A stretch of DNA of 64,000 nucleotides from a bacterium (GCA_004322275.1 SCTA01000036.1:1-64000); one strand, 5' to 3'; counted from the stretch's first letter, positions 9,156 through 19,989 are shown. A program made the numbers and translations. Notes: a model not told the origin generated them from the sequence alone.

Positions 9156-10523
9156 ATGGGGGATAGAAGAAAGCTCTTCGGAACCGACGGCATAAGGGGC
9201 AGGGCGAACATCGAGCCCATGACCTCGGAAACCGTCGTGAAGCTCGGCCGCGCCGCCGCCCACATCTTCAAGGGGCGTCCGCAGAAGATGCGCCACCGGG
9301 TCGTCATCGGCAAGGATACCCGGCTTTCCGGCTATATGCTTGAGACCGCCCTCGCTTCGGGTTTCTGCTCGATGGGGGTGGATATCCTGCTGGTGGGGCC
9401 GCTGCCGACGCCGGGGATAGCTTTTATCACTTCCAGCATGAGGGCCGACGCCGGGGTTGTAATCTCCGCTTCCCACAACCCCTTCTTTGACAACGGAATA
9501 AAGTTTTTCGACCACGACGGCTTCAAACTTCCCGACGAGGTGGAGATAGAGATAGAAGGACTCGTCCTCAGCGATTCGCTCCTGAACGTTCGCCCCACCG
9601 ATACCGACATCGGCAAGGCCCGGAGGATTGAGGACGCCTGCGGCAGGTACATAGTCCACCTCAAGAGCAAATTCCCCGACCATCTCACCCTCGAAGGGCT
9701 TCGCATAGCGCTGGACTGCGCCAACGGGGCCGCCTATCACGTCGCCCCCGACGTGCTGGAGGAACTTGGCGCGGAGGTCTTCAAGATTGGCGTCACCCCC
9801 AACGGCGAGAACATCAACCGCGAGTGCGGCAGCCTCTACCCCGAGAAACTCTCCGCCCTCGTCAGGCAGCACCGCGCCGACATCGGCATAGCTCTCGACG
9901 GCGACGCCGACCGGCTTATAGTTGTAGACGAGAAGGGCAAGGAGGTGGACGGCGACCAGGTGATGGCCATCTGCGGCAGAAAGCTCTCGCAGCGCGAATG
10001 CCTCAAGAAAAACACCGTCGTCGCGACCATAATGAGCAACATGGGGCTGGAGTGCTCGCTTTCCGAGGTGGGGATAACCCTGGAGAGAACCGGAGTCGGT
10101 GACCGCTACGTCGTCGAGAGGATGAAACAGAAGGGGTACAACTTCGGCGGCGAGCAGTCGGGCCACCTGATCTTTCTCGACCACGCGACCACCGGCGACG
10201 GCACCCTCGCCGCGCTCCAGCTTCTGGCCGTAATGGTGGAGGAGCAAAAGCCGATAAGCGAGCTAGCCAAAGTGATGACGCCCTTCCCGCAGGTCCTCAA
10301 GGGAGTGAACGTCAGGGAAAAGCGCCCTCTCTCGGAGCTTGCGGAGGCTTCAAAGGCCATTGCCGACGCGGAAGAGAAACTCGGCTCCAGGGGCAGGGTG
10401 GTGGTCCGCTACTCGGGAACGGAAAAGAAGCTGAGAGTGATGCTCGAAGGCGAAAACCAGGACCTGATCGACGAGCTTTGCGACGCGATAGTGGCCGCCA
10501 TCGTCAAAGAGATCGGCGCTTAG
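9156..10523 (+). CDS. glmM: Phosphoglucosamine mutase
   Basis: Interconverts glucosamine-6-P and glucosamine-1-P for UDP-GlcNAc and peptidoglycan synthesis. 455 residues from ATG 9156, which has GGAGG four bases upstream; an upstream TTG at 9126 is less likely. It begins with [10 protein letters not shown], carries the phosphoserine loop ISASHNP (Ser106), the metal loop DGDADR and the substrate loop GGEQSGH, and ends with the phosphate-binding [12 protein letters not shown]. It sits directly after cdaR. Confidence 0.97.
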   Translation: MGDRRKLFGTDGIRGRANIEPMTSETVVKLGRAAAHIFKGRPQKMRHRVVIGKDTRLSGYMLETALASGFCSMGVDILLVGPLPTPGIAFITSSMRADAGVVISASHNPFFDNGIKFFDHDGFKLPDEVEIEIEGLVLSDSLLNVRPTDTDIGKARRIEDACGRYIVHLKSKFPDHLTLEGLRIALDCANGAAYHVAPDVLEELGAEVFKIGVTPNGENINRECGSLYPEKLSALVRQHRADIGIALDGDADRLIVVDEKGKEVDGDQVMAICGRKLSQRECLKKNTVVATIMSNMGLECSLSEVGITLERTGVGDRYVVERMKQKGYNFGGEQSGHLIFLDHATTGDGTLAALQLLAVMVEEQKPISELAKVMTPFPQVLKGVNVREKRPLSELAEASKAIADAEEKLGSRGRVVVRYSGTEKKLRVMLEGENQDLIDELCDAIVAAIVKEIGA

Positions 10524-10538
10524 GCCAAAGGAGGTTCT

Positions 10539-11270
10539 TTGATCCGGCTTGGAGTCAACATAGACCACGTAGCCACCCTGCGGCAGGCCCGCATGATAGA
10601 CGAACCCGATCCGGTGTGGGCCGTCGTCCTCGCGGAACTGGGAGGCGCCGACCAGATAACCATCCACCTTCGGGAAGACCGCCGCCACATCCAGGACCAC
10701 GATCTCGAAAGGGTGCTGGCCACGGCGAAGGTTCCGGTGAACCTCGAAATGGCGGTCACGGAGGAGATGGTCGGCATCGCGGCGGAAAAGCGCCCCTTCG
10801 TGGTCTGCATGGTCCCCGAGAAGAGGCGGGAGGTCACCACCGAGGGAGGGCTCGACGTGGTGGGGAATCTCAAGGAGGTGAGCGGGGCCGCCGCGAGGAT
10901 GCGCGACGCCGGGATAAAGGTCAGCCTCTTTATCGACCCCGACGAAAGGCAGGTGGAGGCTTCGGCTATTGCCGGTGCGGACTCGGTCGAGTTCCATACC
11001 GGCTCCTACGCCCACGCCTTCGGCTCTGAAAAAGCCAAAGCCGAACTCGCGCGCCTCGAAAACGCCTGCCGCGCCGCAAATGCCGCGGGTCTCAGGGTCC
11101 ACGCTGGCCACGGGCTCAATCTCAGGAATCTCGCGCCCGTCGTGCGGCTGCCCCACGTCGAGGAACTGAACATCGGCCACGCCATCATCGGCAGGGCCAT
11201 TTTCGTCGGGCTGAGGGAGACTGTGGCGGAGTACAAACGGCTCATCGAAGAGGTCTTGAAAAGGGGATGA
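10539..11270 (+). CDS. pdxJ: Pyridoxine 5'-phosphate synthase
   Basis: Forms pyridoxine 5'-phosphate from deoxyxylulose 5-phosphate and 3-amino-2-oxopropyl phosphate. 243 residues. Opens with IRLGVNIDHVATLRQAR; other hallmarks are ITIHLREDRRHI, NLEMAVTEEM, FIDPD, VEFHTGSYAHAF and HAGHGLN. TTG start at 10539 with a strong GGAGG. The ATGA overlap with acpS reproduces the well-known pdxJ-acpS gene pair. Confidence 0.96.
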   Translation: MIRLGVNIDHVATLRQARMIDEPDPVWAVVLAELGGADQITIHLREDRRHIQDHDLERVLATAKVPVNLEMAVTEEMVGIAAEKRPFVVCMVPEKRREVTTEGGLDVVGNLKEVSGAAARMRDAGIKVSLFIDPDERQVEASAIAGADSVEFHTGSYAHAFGSEKAKAELARLENACRAANAAGLRVHAGHGLNLRNLAPVVRLPHVEELNIGHAIIGRAIFVGLRETVAEYKRLIEEVLKRG

Positions 11271-11647
11271 TAGCCGGTCTCGGTCTCGACATCGTCAAGG
11301 TATCCCGCATCGAGAGGCTCCTAGAAAAACACGGGGAGCGCTTTCTCTGCCGGGTTTACACCGGGGCCGAGAGGACGGAGCTTTTAAAAAAGAACAACTC
11401 GCCGGATTCCCTCGCTGCGAGATTCGCCGCCAAGGAAGCGGCGATGAAGGCCCTCGGGTCCGGGTGGGGAGACGGAGTGGGCTGGCGCGACGTAGAGATA
11501 CTTTCCGGCGTGTCCGGCAGGCCGGAGCTGACTCTTCACGGCGGGGCCGCCCGCATCGCCTCGGAAAAGAGGGTATGCCGCGCGCACCTTTCAATCTCCC
11601 ACGACGGCGGCATGGCCAGCGCAGTCGTAATCCTGGAAGCGAACTGA
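11267..11647 (+). CDS. acpS: Holo-[acyl-carrier-protein] synthase
   Basis: Transfers 4'-phosphopantetheine from CoA to acyl carrier protein. 126 residues, the normal AcpS size. The magnesium/CoA motifs GLGLDIVKVSRIE and RFAAKEAAMKALG are clear, as is the C-terminal HLSISHDGGMASAVVIL. Translationally coupled to pdxJ by a 4-base overlap. Confidence 0.96.
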   Translation: MIAGLGLDIVKVSRIERLLEKHGERFLCRVYTGAERTELLKKNNSPDSLAARFAAKEAAMKALGSGWGDGVGWRDVEILSGVSGRPELTLHGGAARIASEKRVCRAHLSISHDGGMASAVVILEAN

Positions 11648-11665
11648 AAGGAGGGACCAAGACCG

Positions 11666-13201
11666 ATGTTTCCCCTTCTTGACGCAGCACGCATGGGGCG
11701 GCTCGACCGCTACACGATAGGGGAGATCGGCCTCCCCGGTGCGGTGCTGATGGAGACCGCCGGCCGCGCCGTCGCCAGAGAGGCGGTGACCCGCTTCAAG
11801 GCGATGCCCGGCGACGGGCACGTCTCCATACTCTGCGGCGGGGGGAACAACGGCGGAGACGGCTTTGTCGCCGCCAGAGGGCTTTCTAACCGGGGGTATC
11901 CGGTCCGGGTATACCTCGCCGGAGAAAAAGCGAAGGTGAAAGGCGACGCCGCGCTCCATATGAATGCTTTTTTAAAGTCCGGAGGCAACGTCGCCGAAGC
12001 CCTCTCGCCGCCGCCTGACCCCTTCGGAGGGTCATCCTTCATTATAGACGCCCTGCTTGGCACCGGAGTCGAGGGCGAGGTCAGGGAGGAGACCGCCGGG
12101 TGGATACGGCGCGTGAATTCTTCCTCTCTCCCGGTCGTCAGCGTCGACATCCCCTCGGGCGTCTCCTCCGACACCGGCAGGGTCATGGGCGAGGCGGTAA
12201 AGGCCGCCCTCACGGTCACTTTCGGTTATTACAAAAAAGGGCATTTTCTGGGAGAGGGCGCGGCTCTCGCGGGAGAGGTGGTTCTCGCCGACATAGGGAT
12301 ACCTCCCGGGTCGGCAGCCAGAGAAAACCCCGATCTTTTCCTGCTTGCTAAAAGCGATTTTCGCGGGCTGTTCGCAAGAACGCCTTCGAGCCACAAGGGA
12401 GACTACGGACACCTTCTCATTCTCGCGGGTTCCACGGGGAAGATGGGGGCGGCTGCGCTCGCTTCGCTGGCGGCCCTGCGGAGCGGCGCGGGACTTGTGA
12501 CGGCTGCTTATCCCTCCGGGGCTGCCGAAGAAGCCCGTTTCCCGATGGAGGCGATGACCGCTCCCGTGGGAAAGGGCGGGGAATGGAGCGCCGGGGCCGT
12601 CGAAGGGCTGATCGGTCTTGTCGGGAATTCCGACGCCATCGTCCTGGGCCCCGGAATGGGGACCGGCCCCGGCCCGGCGGATTTTCTGGAAAAACTCTTT
12701 TCGCTTGGGAACCTTCCTCCCTGCGTGATAGACGCCGACGCGCTGAACATCCTCGCCTCGAACCCGGCGCTCTGGAAGAAAAGGCCGGAAGAGGCGGTGC
12801 TTACCCCCCACCCCGGCGAAGCGGGAAGGCTCCTCGGCCTTACCACCGCGCGGATTCAGGAGGACCGCTCCGGCGCGCTGCTGGGGCTGGTCGAAAAGTT
12901 CTCCTCGGCGGTAATCCTCAAGGGGGCCTCGACGCTGGTGGGCTCTCCCGGAGAAATTCCCAGGATCGTTTCAAAGGGCAATCCGGGGATGGCGACGGCG
13001 GGAAGCGGCGACGTACTTTCGGGAATCGCCGGGGCTTTCCTTGCGCGCGGCCTCGGTGTCCTCAAAGCCGCCGAAGCCGGGGCGTTCATTCACGGCTCCG
13101 CCGGGGACGCCGCCTCCGGCCTTTGGGGCGTGGAGTCCCTTATCGCCTCCGACATCACCGAGGCGCTGCCGCAAATTTTCATGGAACTTGAAAAGGAGTA
13201 A
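11666..13201 (+). CDS. nnr: Bifunctional NAD(P)HX epimerase / dehydratase
   Basis: Repairs hydrated NAD(P)H. 511 residues in two domains. The N-terminal YjeF_N epimerase (about 1-215) shows CGGGNNGGDGFVAAR and VDIPSGVSSDTG. The C-terminal ADP/ATP-dependent dehydratase (about 225-511) has SHKGDYGHLLILAGS, LGPGMG, LTPHPGEAGRL and ATAGSGDVLSGI. The start at 11666 has AAAGGAGGGACC upstream. Its place next to acpS, CBS and tsaE genes is common in Proteobacteria. Confidence 0.96.
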   Translation: MFPLLDAARMGRLDRYTIGEIGLPGAVLMETAGRAVAREAVTRFKAMPGDGHVSILCGGGNNGGDGFVAARGLSNRGYPVRVYLAGEKAKVKGDAALHMNAFLKSGGNVAEALSPPPDPFGGSSFIIDALLGTGVEGEVREETAGWIRRVNSSSLPVVSVDIPSGVSSDTGRVMGEAVKAALTVTFGYYKKGHFLGEGAALAGEVVLADIGIPPGSAARENPDLFLLAKSDFRGLFARTPSSHKGDYGHLLILAGSTGKMGAAALASLAALRSGAGLVTAAYPSGAAEEARFPMEAMTAPVGKGGEWSAGAVEGLIGLVGNSDAIVLGPGMGTGPGPADFLEKLFSLGNLPPCVIDADALNILASNPALWKKRPEEAVLTPHPGEAGRLLGLTTARIQEDRSGALLGLVEKFSSAVILKGASTLVGSPGEIPRIVSKGNPGMATAGSGDVLSGIAGAFLARGLGVLKAAEAGAFIHGSAGDAASGLWGVESLIASDITEALPQIFMELEKE

Positions 13202-13204
13202 TAG

Positions 13205-13651
13205 ATGAAGACCGCAAGAGATCTCATGACGAGAGAGGTTCACACCGTTACCCCCAACACCGGGCTGAAAGAGCTTGCAAAACTCTTCGCTGAAAAGAGG
13301 GTCGGCGGTTTTCCCGTCGTCGAGGCGGGCCGGGTCGTCGGCGTGGTCACCGAGAGCGATCTCATACACCGCGACGAGCGGATTCACATCCCCACCTTCT
13401 TCACCCTCTTCGACGCCGTCCTCCCCCTCGGGGGCGAAAAGAAGTTCGAGGAGGAGATGAGAAAGATGGCGGCCACGACGGTGGCCGAGATTATGACCCA
13501 GGACCCCATAGTGCTAAGCCCGGATGCGACGCTGACCCAGATGGCCACGGCGATGGGCGAAAAGGGAGTTCACACCCTGCCGGTGGTGGACGCCGAGGGA
13601 AAGCTCGTCGGCGTCGTCGGGAAACTCGACCTCATCAGGGCGATGGTGTGA
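13205..13651 (+). CDS. Tandem CBS-domain protein
   Basis: 148 residues made of two CBS domains: MTREVHTVTPNTGLKELAKLF...VVGVVTESDLI and MTQDPIVLSPDATLTQMATAM...LVGVVGKLDLI, joined by an 'HIPTFFTLFDAVLPLGG' insert. CBS pairs usually bind adenosyl nucleotides. No catalytic domain is attached. Position between nnr and tsaE suggests co-expression, but the partner regulated by this sensor cannot be named from the sequence. A GTGA overlap links it to tsaE. Confidence 0.9.
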   Translation: MKTARDLMTREVHTVTPNTGLKELAKLFAEKRVGGFPVVEAGRVVGVVTESDLIHRDERIHIPTFFTLFDAVLPLGGEKKFEEEMRKMAATTVAEIMTQDPIVLSPDATLTQMATAMGEKGVHTLPVVDAEGKLVGVVGKLDLIRAMV

Positions 13652-14151
13652 CCGGATTCGACTACCTCTCGAAGCGGCCGGGGGACACCCTGCGGCTTGG
13701 AGAGGAGCTGGGAAAGGTTGCCGGACCCGGCCTCACGGTGGCGCTTTTCGGGACTCTCGGAGCGGGCAAGACCCTGCTGACGAAGGGAATCGCGAAGGGG
13801 CTGGGGGTGAAAAACCCCGCTTACGTGACGAGCCCCACCTTTACCATTCACAAGGTCTATCAGGGCAGGCTGGAACTCAACCACTTCGATTTCTACCGCC
13901 TTGGCGGGGAGTTCGATCCCGGCGACCTTGGTATTGAGGAAGTACTAGGCGCAGGCGGAATTTGCGTGATAGAATGGCCGGATAACTTCATTTCTTACCT
14001 CGGCGAAGACATACTGTCTTTAAAATTCACCTCCGCCGGAGGTACGAAACGCATCATAAATGTTTCCTGGCGCGGGGAAATAGCGGCCAAAGCGGGCCGC
14101 TCGCTTGTGCGCGCCATTGGGGTTATCAAGGAGAGTTGCGATGATTTATGA
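13648..14151 (+). CDS. tsaE: tRNA t6A biosynthesis ATPase TsaE
   Basis: P-loop ATPase of the TsaBDE complex that makes threonylcarbamoyl-A37 on ANN-decoding tRNAs. 167 residues with Walker A FGTLGAGKTLLTKGIAKGLG, the switch-like SPTF motif (VTSPTFTIHKVY) and LNHFDFYRL, then VIEWPD. GTG start at 13648 overlapping the CBS stop. The 3' end overlaps lpd by 11 bases. Confidence 0.95.
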   Translation: MTGFDYLSKRPGDTLRLGEELGKVAGPGLTVALFGTLGAGKTLLTKGIAKGLGVKNPAYVTSPTFTIHKVYQGRLELNHFDFYRLGGEFDPGDLGIEEVLGAGGICVIEWPDNFISYLGEDILSLKFTSAGGTKRIINVSWRGEIAAKAGRSLVRAIGVIKESCDDL

Positions 14152-15550
14152 CGTGGCCTTTTTAGGCGCAGGTCCCGGCGGCTATGTCGGGGCCATTCGG
14201 GGAGGACAGCTCGGTTCCAAAATCTGTGTCATCGAGGAAAAGAAGCTCGGCGGAACCTGCCTCAATGTCGGCTGCATACCGTCAAAGGCTTTTTACGCCA
14301 GCGCCTCGAAGATGCTCGCCCTTTCGGGAGCCAAAGAGTTCGGAATCAACGCGAAACTTGAAAGTTTCGACCTCGCGGCTTGCGTCGCGAGGAAGGACAA
14401 GGTCGTCTCCGACCTCGTCGGGGGCGTCAAAAAACTCCTCGCCGGCAACGGCGTGGATATCGTCCACGGCAGGGGCAGGCTGGAAAACCCCGAAACCATA
14501 AGGGTTACCACCGCCGACGGCGGAAGCTTCCAGATACAGGCGCGCAACATCATCCTTTCCACCGGCTCCAAGCCGATTGAAATTCCGGCTATGAAGGTGG
14601 ACGGAGACAAGATAGTCAACTCGGACCAGATCTGGGGCCTGAAGGACCTTCCCGCCCGCCTGGCGATAATCGGTGGCGGAGTCGTCGGCTGCGAACTGGC
14701 GCACATCTTCTCGGCCTTCGGCTCGAGGGTCACCGTTATAGAGATGCTCGACCGCCTCCTCGTCACCGAGGACAAGGAGGCCGCCCGCCTGGTCCAGAAG
14801 ACCCTCAAGGCCCGGGACGTAGAGGTAAAGACCGGCGTCCGCGTCGAGAAAGCCGAGGTCGCGGGCAAAGAGGTCAAGGTCACTCTGGCCACCGGCGAGG
14901 AGCTCGCTTTCGACCGCGTGGTAGTCTCCATCGGGCGCGTTCCCCGCAGCCGGAACATCGGCCTCGAAGACGCGGGGCTGGAGCTCGACGAAAAAGGTTT
15001 CGTGGCGGTCAACGACGAGATGGAGACGGAGATTCCCGGCATCTACGCCGTCGGCGACGTGGTAGGAAAATATATGCTCGCCCACGTAGCCACCAGCGAG
15101 GCGATGGTCGCGGTCCACAACGCCCTCGGGAAGAAGTACTGGATGGATTACTCCACCGTGCCGAGAGCCACCTTCACCAGCCCGGAAGTAGCCTCGGTCG
15201 GAACCACCGAGGAAGAGCTCAAAAAGAGCGGCGCGGAGTACCGCGTCGGCAGGTTCGCCTACGCCGCCAGCGGCAAGGCCGTCTGCATGGGCGAGAAGGA
15301 AGGGTTCATAAAGATAATCTCCGACGACGATACCGGCAGGATAGTGGGAGCTACGATCGCGGGCCACAGCGCCGCCGAGATTATCGGAGAGGTCGCCGTC
15401 GCCATGAGGATGGAAGCCTCGCCCGGCGACATCGTCACCACCATCCACACCCATCCGACCATAAGCGAGGTAATTCTGGAGGCCAGCGAGGACACGATGG
15501 GCCTTTCAATTCACAAAATGGTGCGCAGAAGCCGCCCCGAGGAGGAATAA
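14141..15550 (+). CDS. lpd: Dihydrolipoyl dehydrogenase (E3)
   Basis: FAD flavoenzyme that re-oxidises protein-bound dihydrolipoyl groups with NAD+. 469 residues from ATG 14141, chosen for its GGAG site and because it begins at the FAD motif [12 protein letters not shown]. The redox disulfide is GGTCLNVGC (Cys40/Cys45). The NAD motif [12 protein letters not shown], the second FAD motif YAVGDVV and the active-site HTHPTISE are all present. No 2-oxoacid dehydrogenase E1/E2 or glycine cleavage genes are nearby, so its partner complex is unknown. Confidence 0.95.
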   Translation: MIYDVAFLGAGPGGYVGAIRGGQLGSKICVIEEKKLGGTCLNVGCIPSKAFYASASKMLALSGAKEFGINAKLESFDLAACVARKDKVVSDLVGGVKKLLAGNGVDIVHGRGRLENPETIRVTTADGGSFQIQARNIILSTGSKPIEIPAMKVDGDKIVNSDQIWGLKDLPARLAIIGGGVVGCELAHIFSAFGSRVTVIEMLDRLLVTEDKEAARLVQKTLKARDVEVKTGVRVEKAEVAGKEVKVTLATGEELAFDRVVVSIGRVPRSRNIGLEDAGLELDEKGFVAVNDEMETEIPGIYAVGDVVGKYMLAHVATSEAMVAVHNALGKKYWMDYSTVPRATFTSPEVASVGTTEEELKKSGAEYRVGRFAYAASGKAVCMGEKEGFIKIISDDDTGRIVGATIAGHSAAEIIGEVAVAMRMEASPGDIVTTIHTHPTISEVILEASEDTMGLSIHKMVRRSRPEEE

Positions 15551-15554
15551 CCGT

Positions 15555-16769
15555 ATGGCTCTGGTGGTCCAGAAATACGGAGGCACCTCCGTCGGAGACG
15601 TAGAGAGGATAGCGAACGTAGCGAGGCGGGTCGCCGGATACCATGCCAGGGGCGACAAGGTCGTCGTCGTGGTGTCGGCCATGTCGGGGCAGACGGATTC
15701 TCTTATCCGCCTCGCCGCTTGCATAACCGACCGCCCCAGCGAAAGGGAGATGGACGTTCTGCTCTCCACCGGCGAGCAGGTTACAATCGCCCTTCTGGCG
15801 ATAACCCTTCGCCACATGGGCGTACCCGCGGTTTCCTTTACCGGTGCGCAGATAAAGATGGTCACCGATTCGGCGCACATGAAGGCCCGGATATCCTCCG
15901 TCGAAACCCAGAACCTGATGAAGGCGCTCGACGACGGCAACGTCGCGGTCGTGGCGGGCTTTCAGGGAGTCGACGAGAGCGGCGACATAACCACGCTGGG
16001 CAGGGGAGGCTCCGACACCAGCGCCGTCGCCGTCGCCGCCGCCCTGAATGCCGACGTCTGCGAGATATACACCGACGTGGACGGCGTTTACACCACCGAT
16101 CCGAACCTCTGCGACAAGGCCCGGAAGCTCTCCAAAATCTCTTACGACGAGATGCTGGAACTGGCTTCGGTCGGCGCGAAGGTTCTGCAGATACGCTCAG
16201 TCGAATTCGCTAAAAAATACAAAGTGCCCGTCCATGTCCGCTCCTCCTTCAACGACAACGAGGGGACGTGGGTTGTCGAGGAGGACGACAGTATGGAACA
16301 GGTTATCGTGGCAGGCATCGCTTACGACCGTAACGAGGCCAAGGTAAGCGTCAAGGCGGTGCCCGACAGGCCGGGAATCGCGGCCAGAATCTTCGGCGCG
16401 CTTGCCGAGCACAACATAGTGGTGGACGTTATCGTCCAGGACATAGGCGAAAGCGGAAAAGCCTCCATCACCTTCACCGTTCCCAAGGCCGATCTGACCA
16501 AGGCCCTTGAGGTGATAAAGCCCTGCGCCGACGAGCTTGGCGCGAAAGAGATAGCCACCGACAACAGCATAGCGAAGATCTCCGTCGTCGGCGTCGGGAT
16601 GAAGAGCCACGCCGGGGTCGCCGCCAAGATGTTCAAGGTGCTTGCCGCCGAGGGCGTAAATATCCTCATGATCTCGACCTCGGAGATAAAGGTCTCCTGC
16701 GTCATCGAGGCCAAGTACACCGAACTGGCGGTAAGGGTTTTGCATACAGCTTTCGGGCTTGATAAGTAG
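15555..16769 (+). CDS. lysC: Aspartate kinase
   Basis: First step of the lysine/threonine/methionine pathway. 404 residues. N-terminal kinase motif [11 protein letters not shown] and the catalytic [13 protein letters not shown]; two C-terminal ACT domains start near residues 265 ([17 protein letters not shown]) and 345 ([19 protein letters not shown]), the usual sites of lysine/threonine feedback. Four bases separate it from lpd, so it may be in the same transcript. Confidence 0.96.
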   Translation: MALVVQKYGGTSVGDVERIANVARRVAGYHARGDKVVVVVSAMSGQTDSLIRLAACITDRPSEREMDVLLSTGEQVTIALLAITLRHMGVPAVSFTGAQIKMVTDSAHMKARISSVETQNLMKALDDGNVAVVAGFQGVDESGDITTLGRGGSDTSAVAVAAALNADVCEIYTDVDGVYTTDPNLCDKARKLSKISYDEMLELASVGAKVLQIRSVEFAKKYKVPVHVRSSFNDNEGTWVVEEDDSMEQVIVAGIAYDRNEAKVSVKAVPDRPGIAARIFGALAEHNIVVDVIVQDIGESGKASITFTVPKADLTKALEVIKPCADELGAKEIATDNSIAKISVVGVGMKSHAGVAAKMFKVLAAEGVNILMISTSEIKVSCVIEAKYTELAVRVLHTAFGLDK

Positions 16770-16794
16770 TTTTTCCCCAGGCATTCAATCTGAT

Positions 16795-16813
16795 CGGGGT
16801 CCGGTGGACCCCG
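16795..16813 (+). other. Perfect 8-bp hairpin between lysC and cimA
   Basis: CGGGGTCC (16795-16802), loop GGT, GGACCCCG (16806-16813), followed by AGTTTGTTTG. The tail is not a good T-tract, so termination is uncertain. It could be a weak terminator or an RNA-stability or processing site. Confidence 0.45.
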
Positions 16814-16840
16814 AGTTTGTTTGCGACCAAGGGGCATAAA

Positions 16841-18424
16841 ATGACCGTTAAAATTTACGACACCACCCTTCGCGACGGCACGCAGTCCGAGGACATAGCC
16901 TTCAGTGCCGAGGACAAGCTGCGCGTAGCGAAGAAGATCGACGAGCTCGGCGTCCACTACATCGAGGGCGGCTGGCCCGGCTCCAACCCCAAGGATATCA
17001 AGTTCTTCGAGCTTGCGCGCAAGGAGCATTTCCAAAACGCCCGCCTTTGCGCCTTCGGCTCCACCTGCCGCGCGGATACCACTCCCTCCAAAGACGCCAA
17101 CATCCAGAAGCTGCTGAAGGCCGGGACGCCCGTCGTCACCATCTTCGGCAAGAGTTGGGATATGCACGTCAGGGAGGCGCTCCGCATCGACGAGGAGCGC
17201 AACCTCGAAATAATCGAGCGCAGCGTCTGGTACCTGAAATCCAGGGTCGAGGAGGTGCTTTACGACGCCGAGCACTTCTTCGACGGTTACAAGGCTAATC
17301 CCGGTTACGCGATGGAGACTGTGCGTGCGGCCGTGAGGGGCGGGGCTGAGGTGATAGTCCTCTGCGACACCAACGGCGGGACGATGCCCTGGGAGATAGA
17401 GGAAATCGTAGGAGAGGTCCTCCGCGAGACCGGGGCCGTGGTCGGGATACACTGCCACAACGACAGCGAGCTTGCCGTTGCTAATTCTCTCGTCGCGGTC
17501 CGCGCCGGGGCGGCGCACGTGCAGGGCACGATGAACGGCTACGGCGAGCGCTGCGGCAACGCCAACCTCGTCTCGATAATCCCCAACCTCGCTCTGAAGC
17601 AGAAAATCGACACGATACCTGCCGAAAAGCTTGCGCTCCTTAGGGAGACTTCCCGCTTCATCGACGAACTGGCCAACGTAACCCACAACAAACACCAGCC
17701 CTTCGTCGGCGACAGCGCCTTCGCCCACAAGGGAGGCGTCCACGTCTCGGCGGTGCTTAGAAACGCGCTCACCTACGAGCATATCGACCCCTCCCTCGTC
17801 GGCAACCGCCAGCGCATCCTCCTTTCCGACCTCTCCGGCAAGGCCAGCATCCTCTCCAAAGCGAAGCAGATCGGCCTTGAGATTAACGAGAAAGACCCGG
17901 CTGCGGTCCAGATACTGAACGAGCTTAAGCGCCTCGAAGAAGAGGGCTTCATGTACGAGGGGGCCGAGGCCAGCTTCGAGATGCTCTTCAAAAAACAGCT
18001 TGGCCTACACAGGAAGTTCTTCGATCTCCTCGGCTTTCGGGTCATAGACGAAAAGCGCGCCGGAGACAGGACTCCCTTCTCCGAGGCCGCGATAATGGTG
18101 AAGGTGGGCGACGAGATAGAGCACACCGCCGCCATCGGAAACGGCCCCCTGAACGCGCTCGACTGCGCGCTTCGCAAGGCGCTGGAGAAGTTCTACCCCT
18201 CCATAAAGGACATCAGGCTCACCGATTTCAAGGTCCGCGTCCTTTCGGGTTCCGGCGGGACCGGGACGGGGGCGAGGGTGCGCGTCCTCATCGAATCCAG
18301 CGACGGAAAGAACAGCTGGGGTACGGTCGGGGTGGACGAGAACATAATCCAGGCCTCCTACATGGCCCTTGTAGACGCCATAGAGTACAAGCTCCTCAGC
18401 GATGAAAAAGAAAACGGCGGATAA
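16841..18424 (+). CDS. cimA: (R)-citramalate synthase
   Basis: Condenses pyruvate and acetyl-CoA into citramalate, the threonine-independent entry to isoleucine. 527 residues. HMGL-like TIM barrel opens with [34 protein letters not shown] and [15 protein letters not shown] follow, then a LeuA-type C-terminal regulatory domain. The C-terminal length and the [13 protein letters not shown] segment are typical of CimA rather than LeuA. The start at 16841 has AAGGGG upstream. Its 3' end overlaps the next gene by 23 bases. Confidence 0.95.
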   Translation: MTVKIYDTTLRDGTQSEDIAFSAEDKLRVAKKIDELGVHYIEGGWPGSNPKDIKFFELARKEHFQNARLCAFGSTCRADTTPSKDANIQKLLKAGTPVVTIFGKSWDMHVREALRIDEERNLEIIERSVWYLKSRVEEVLYDAEHFFDGYKANPGYAMETVRAAVRGGAEVIVLCDTNGGTMPWEIEEIVGEVLRETGAVVGIHCHNDSELAVANSLVAVRAGAAHVQGTMNGYGERCGNANLVSIIPNLALKQKIDTIPAEKLALLRETSRFIDELANVTHNKHQPFVGDSAFAHKGGVHVSAVLRNALTYEHIDPSLVGNRQRILLSDLSGKASILSKAKQIGLEINEKDPAAVQILNELKRLEEEGFMYEGAEASFEMLFKKQLGLHRKFFDLLGFRVIDEKRAGDRTPFSEAAIMVKVGDEIEHTAAIGNGPLNALDCALRKALEKFYPSIKDIRLTDFKVRVLSGSGGTGTGARVRVLIESSDGKNSWGTVGVDENIIQASYMALVDAIEYKLLSDEKENGG

Positions 18425-18848
18425 CCTTTCGGCAAGTTCTGAGGCGGGGCTCCTGCTCGCGGGGGCGCTCTGCCTCGCGGCTGTGCTCCTGCACGGCAGG
18501 TTCGACCGGCCGCGAGGCGCGCCTTTTCCCCGCGTCGGGCAGCTTTCGGGCGGGGAATTTTCGGTAAGCGAAGAAGCGGGGCCGGAAATATCGTCTATCG
18601 GCGGCTGGCGCGGGCTTTTGCTGGGAAATCCTCTAGATCTGAACGGAGCGGCCTCCGAGGACCTGATGGCCCTTCCGGGGGTCGGCGAGAAGACCGCCGC
18701 GAAGATTCTCCTTACGCGCGAAAAACTCGGCGGTTTTTCGGAAGTGGGCGATATAAGGAAAACTCCCTCCATCGGCAAGGTGCGGTACGGGAGACTCAAA
18801 GAGTGGCTGACGGTTTCGGAACGTAAATTTGCGGAGGGCGAAAAGTGA
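18402..18848 (+). CDS. ComEA-like helix-hairpin-helix protein
   Basis: 148 residues. A membrane-anchor or signal helix lies at about 13-30 ([18 protein letters not shown]); after a linker the C-terminal helix-hairpin-helix domain shows [23 protein letters not shown]...FSEVGDI, the ComEA signature for DNA binding. A role in DNA uptake is the family expectation; no other competence gene is in the window. It overlaps cimA at its start and cysM at its end (GTGA), so the trio is co-transcribed. Confidence 0.85.
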   Translation: MKKKTADNLSASSEAGLLLAGALCLAAVLLHGRFDRPRGAPFPRVGQLSGGEFSVSEEAGPEISSIGGWRGLLLGNPLDLNGAASEDLMALPGVGEKTAAKILLTREKLGGFSEVGDIRKTPSIGKVRYGRLKEWLTVSERKFAEGEK

Positions 18849-19768
18849 CCCGTTTTGCTGAAGAACTTACGCTGGCGATAGGCAATACACCGTTGGTGCG
18901 CATAAAGAACCTGTGCCCGAACCCCAACGTGCGGGTGCTTGCCAAGCTGGAAGGCTCCAACCCCGGCGGCTCGGTCAAGGATCGCACGGCCTGGTACATG
19001 ATACGCGAGGCCGAGAAAAAGGGGCTCCTCACCAAAGATAAGGTGATACTGGAGGCCACCAGCGGCAACACCGGAATCGCGCTTGCGATGATAGGGGCGG
19101 TCAGGGGCTACAAGGTCAAGCTCGTAATGCCCGCCTGCGTAAGCGTCGAGCGCAGGGCGATTCTGGAGGCTTACGGGGCCGATCTCGTCCTCTCCCCCGC
19201 GTGCGACGCCACCGACGGCGCCATCCGCAAGGCCCACAAGATACTTGAAGAGAGCCCGGAAGAGTATTACATGCCAAACCAGTTCGAGAACGAGGCGAAC
19301 GTGCTGGCCCACTACGAGACCACCGGCCCCGAGATATGGGAGCAGACCGGAGGCGACCTCGATTTCGTCGTAGCGGGTCTCGGGACCTCCGGCACGGCGA
19401 TGGGCATTTCGCGCTTCATGCACGAGAAGTCCGGCAGGGTGAAGGTTATAGCCGCCGAGCCCCTTCCCGGCCACCGGATACAGGGGCTGAAGAACATGCA
19501 GGAGTCGATAGTGCCCTCCATCTACAACCCGGACAAGCTCGACCTCGTTATGAAGGTAAAGGACGAGGACGCCTTCGAGACGGCGCGGCTGATGGCCGAA
19601 AAGGAAGGGCTCTTCGTCGGGATGTCTTCCGGCGCGGCGATGGCCGTCGCGCTAAAGGTCGCCGAGGGCATGAAGGAAGGCACGATAGCCGCCATCCTTC
19701 CCGACAGGGGCGACCGCTACCTCAGCACAAACCTCTTTCGCTCGGTTTGCGGCGAGTGCCCTCCGTAA
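18845..19768 (+). CDS. cysM: Cysteine synthase (CysK/CysM family)
   Basis: PLP enzyme forming cysteine from an activated serine and sulfide. 307 residues. The PLP lysine is Lys45 in NPGGSVKDR; the substrate loop EATSGNTGIALA and the phosphate-binding GLGTSGTAMG are present. The short length and FENEANVLAHYETTGPEIW resemble the B-type (CysM), but O-acetylserine versus O-phosphoserine preference cannot be read from the sequence. GTG start overlapping the upstream stop. Confidence 0.9.
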   Translation: MTRFAEELTLAIGNTPLVRIKNLCPNPNVRVLAKLEGSNPGGSVKDRTAWYMIREAEKKGLLTKDKVILEATSGNTGIALAMIGAVRGYKVKLVMPACVSVERRAILEAYGADLVLSPACDATDGAIRKAHKILEESPEEYYMPNQFENEANVLAHYETTGPEIWEQTGGDLDFVVAGLGTSGTAMGISRFMHEKSGRVKVIAAEPLPGHRIQGLKNMQESIVPSIYNPDKLDLVMKVKDEDAFETARLMAEKEGLFVGMSSGAAMAVALKVAEGMKEGTIAAILPDRGDRYLSTNLFRSVCGECPP

Positions 19769-19812
19769 ACCGCAAAACTTCGTCTTTTCTTCGATTTACT
19801 TTGTCAGGCTTC

Positions 19813-19859
19813 AAAAAATGATCCTCGAAATACTACACGGTATTCCTCCGGTCATTTTT
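19813..19859. terminator. Long inverted repeat, terminator-like, after cysM
   Basis: AAAAATGA (19814-19821) pairs with TCATTTTT (19852-19859), and AATAC (19829-19833) pairs with GTATT (19840-19844) over a 6-base loop. The outer arms end in A- and T-runs, so it could stop transcription from either side. The stem is interrupted. The rest of 19769-19989 shows no gene. Confidence 0.5.
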
Positions 19860-19989
19860 CTCGCCTTCCTAGTTCTCGAAGAAAATACTCGTTTGCGCTA
19901 TTGGCGAGCTGTAACCATTGTTTTCGCGGGGAATCAAATGTAAATCGCCAGCCGTTGGCCCAACGCCGCTTTCCCGAAAGACTTTAATT

